Assembly: GCA_013335235.1 (NCBI GenBank)
Contig: JAAXVZ010000119.1
Coordinates: 1 to 5,144 of the forward strand
DNA: 5,144 nucleotides
Direction of reading: 5' to 3'
From: Nanobdellota archaeon
GTDB taxonomy: Archaea; Nanobdellota; Nanobdellia; Woesearchaeales; GW2011-AR15
Positions 4,954 to 5,144 of this stretch are shown piece by piece (within the stretch, counting starts at the first letter, position 1; each line of letters opens with the position of its first letter). A program made the position numbers and the translations under genes. The notes under the pieces are model-generated. The model was not told the DNA's origin and did not search any database. It worked only from the letters and a program-made list of their open reading frames with translations.

Positions 4954-5144
4954 ATGCTAAAGAATGCGTTATCTGCCATTTTAGCAATTATCATTATTGC
5001 TAGCTTCGCTTCTGCTGCTTATCAGGCAGATGTGGTGATTGATGTGCGCGAGGATGGCATTGTCGCTGCCGTGGCCGGGCAGCGAATCAGGCAGCACGGA
5101 TTGCAGCTGCTGGGTCTGCTGGAGCATGTCTCCCATCCGCTCCA
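4954..5144 (+). CDS. Secreted protein, N-terminal part (partial); 3' portion of doubtful origin
   Basis: The frame begins with a clear Sec signal peptide: MLKNALSAI, a hydrophobic core rich in Ile and Ala, and a SFASA-A cleavage site near residues 21-22. The mature start AYQADVVIDVREDG resembles the opening of secreted archaeal beta-rich proteins. The frame stays open for 63 codons to the window edge. After about codon 36 the sequence (AAVAGQRIRQHGLQLLGLLE) no longer looks like an exported beta protein, GC content jumps, and the opposite strand carries a better coding pattern. The start and signal peptide are well supported; the end may be joined to unrelated DNA. The product family is not identified. 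Confidence 0.55.
   Translation, partial: MLKNALSAILAIIIIASFASAAYQADVVIDVREDGIVAAVAGQRIRQHGLQLLGLLEHVSHPL
5045..5144. other. GC-rich terminal segment, possible foreign or chimeric sequence
   Basis: By hand count 5041-5144 is about 64% GC (67 of 104), against about 40% for 4981-5040. On the minus strand a frame from 5142 downward reads ERMGDMLQQTQQLQSV and then LPDSLPGHGSDNAILAH. Most of its codons end in G or C (about 28 of 33), as in a GC-rich bacterial gene. The boundary lies roughly between 5040 and 5065. It could be a contig-end chimera, a real insertion, or a local codon-usage fluctuation. Confidence 0.45.

Noticed and set aside
1..5144. Search for tRNA, rRNA, CRISPR, IS ends, toxin-antitoxin or defence genes
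   Set aside because: No repeat-spacer pattern, terminal inverted repeats, transposase motifs or tRNA-like arms were seen on either strand. The gene content is housekeeping and envelope.

Overview
The window most likely comes from an archaeon, probably a DPANN-type lineage (Woesearchaeota-like genomes are my best guess). The evidence is as follows. TATA boxes close to TTTAWATA sit about 26 nt upstream of several ATG codons. Genes inside operons instead carry Shine-Dalgarno (SD) sequences of the GGTGAT/GGTTGAT type. TruD is present, there is a small DUF5752-like protein typical of archaea, and GC is moderate (low to mid 40s by eye). The exact lineage is an inference.

Layout, left to right. Bases 1-220 (minus) encode the N-terminus of a membrane-anchored fused spermidine-synthase-like protein that runs off the left edge. 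A 131-bp divergent promoter region follows, then a GT39/PMT-type membrane glycosyltransferase (352-1710, plus). Next on the plus strand are a DUF5752-like protein (1752-2297) and the tRNA pseudouridine synthase TruD (2294-3295), joined by an ATGA overlap. TruD converges on a small exported or lipoprotein-like beta-rich protein (3271-3705, minus), and the two share 25 bp. Upstream of that on the minus strand lies a two-gene unit: an alpha-helical hypothetical gene (4364-4822), then adenylate kinase with a zinc-binding LID (3729-4358). A second divergent region (4823-4953) drives a secreted protein gene that starts at 4954 and is cut off by the right edge.

Functionally this is mostly housekeeping: nucleotide balance (Adk), tRNA modification (TruD) and envelope functions (glycosyltransferase, lipoprotein, secreted protein). 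I see no mobile element, CRISPR array, tRNA, rRNA or defence cassette, and no convincing multi-gene novel system. The points most worth checking are: (i) an abrupt rise in GC over the last ~100 bp, which could be an assembly chimera; (ii) a recurring 26-nt TATA-to-ATG spacing that predicts leaderless mRNAs and corrects start codons; (iii) a potentially bistable hairpin leader in front of the spermidine-synthase-like gene; (iv) tight coupling of the uncharacterised DUF5752-like gene to truD.
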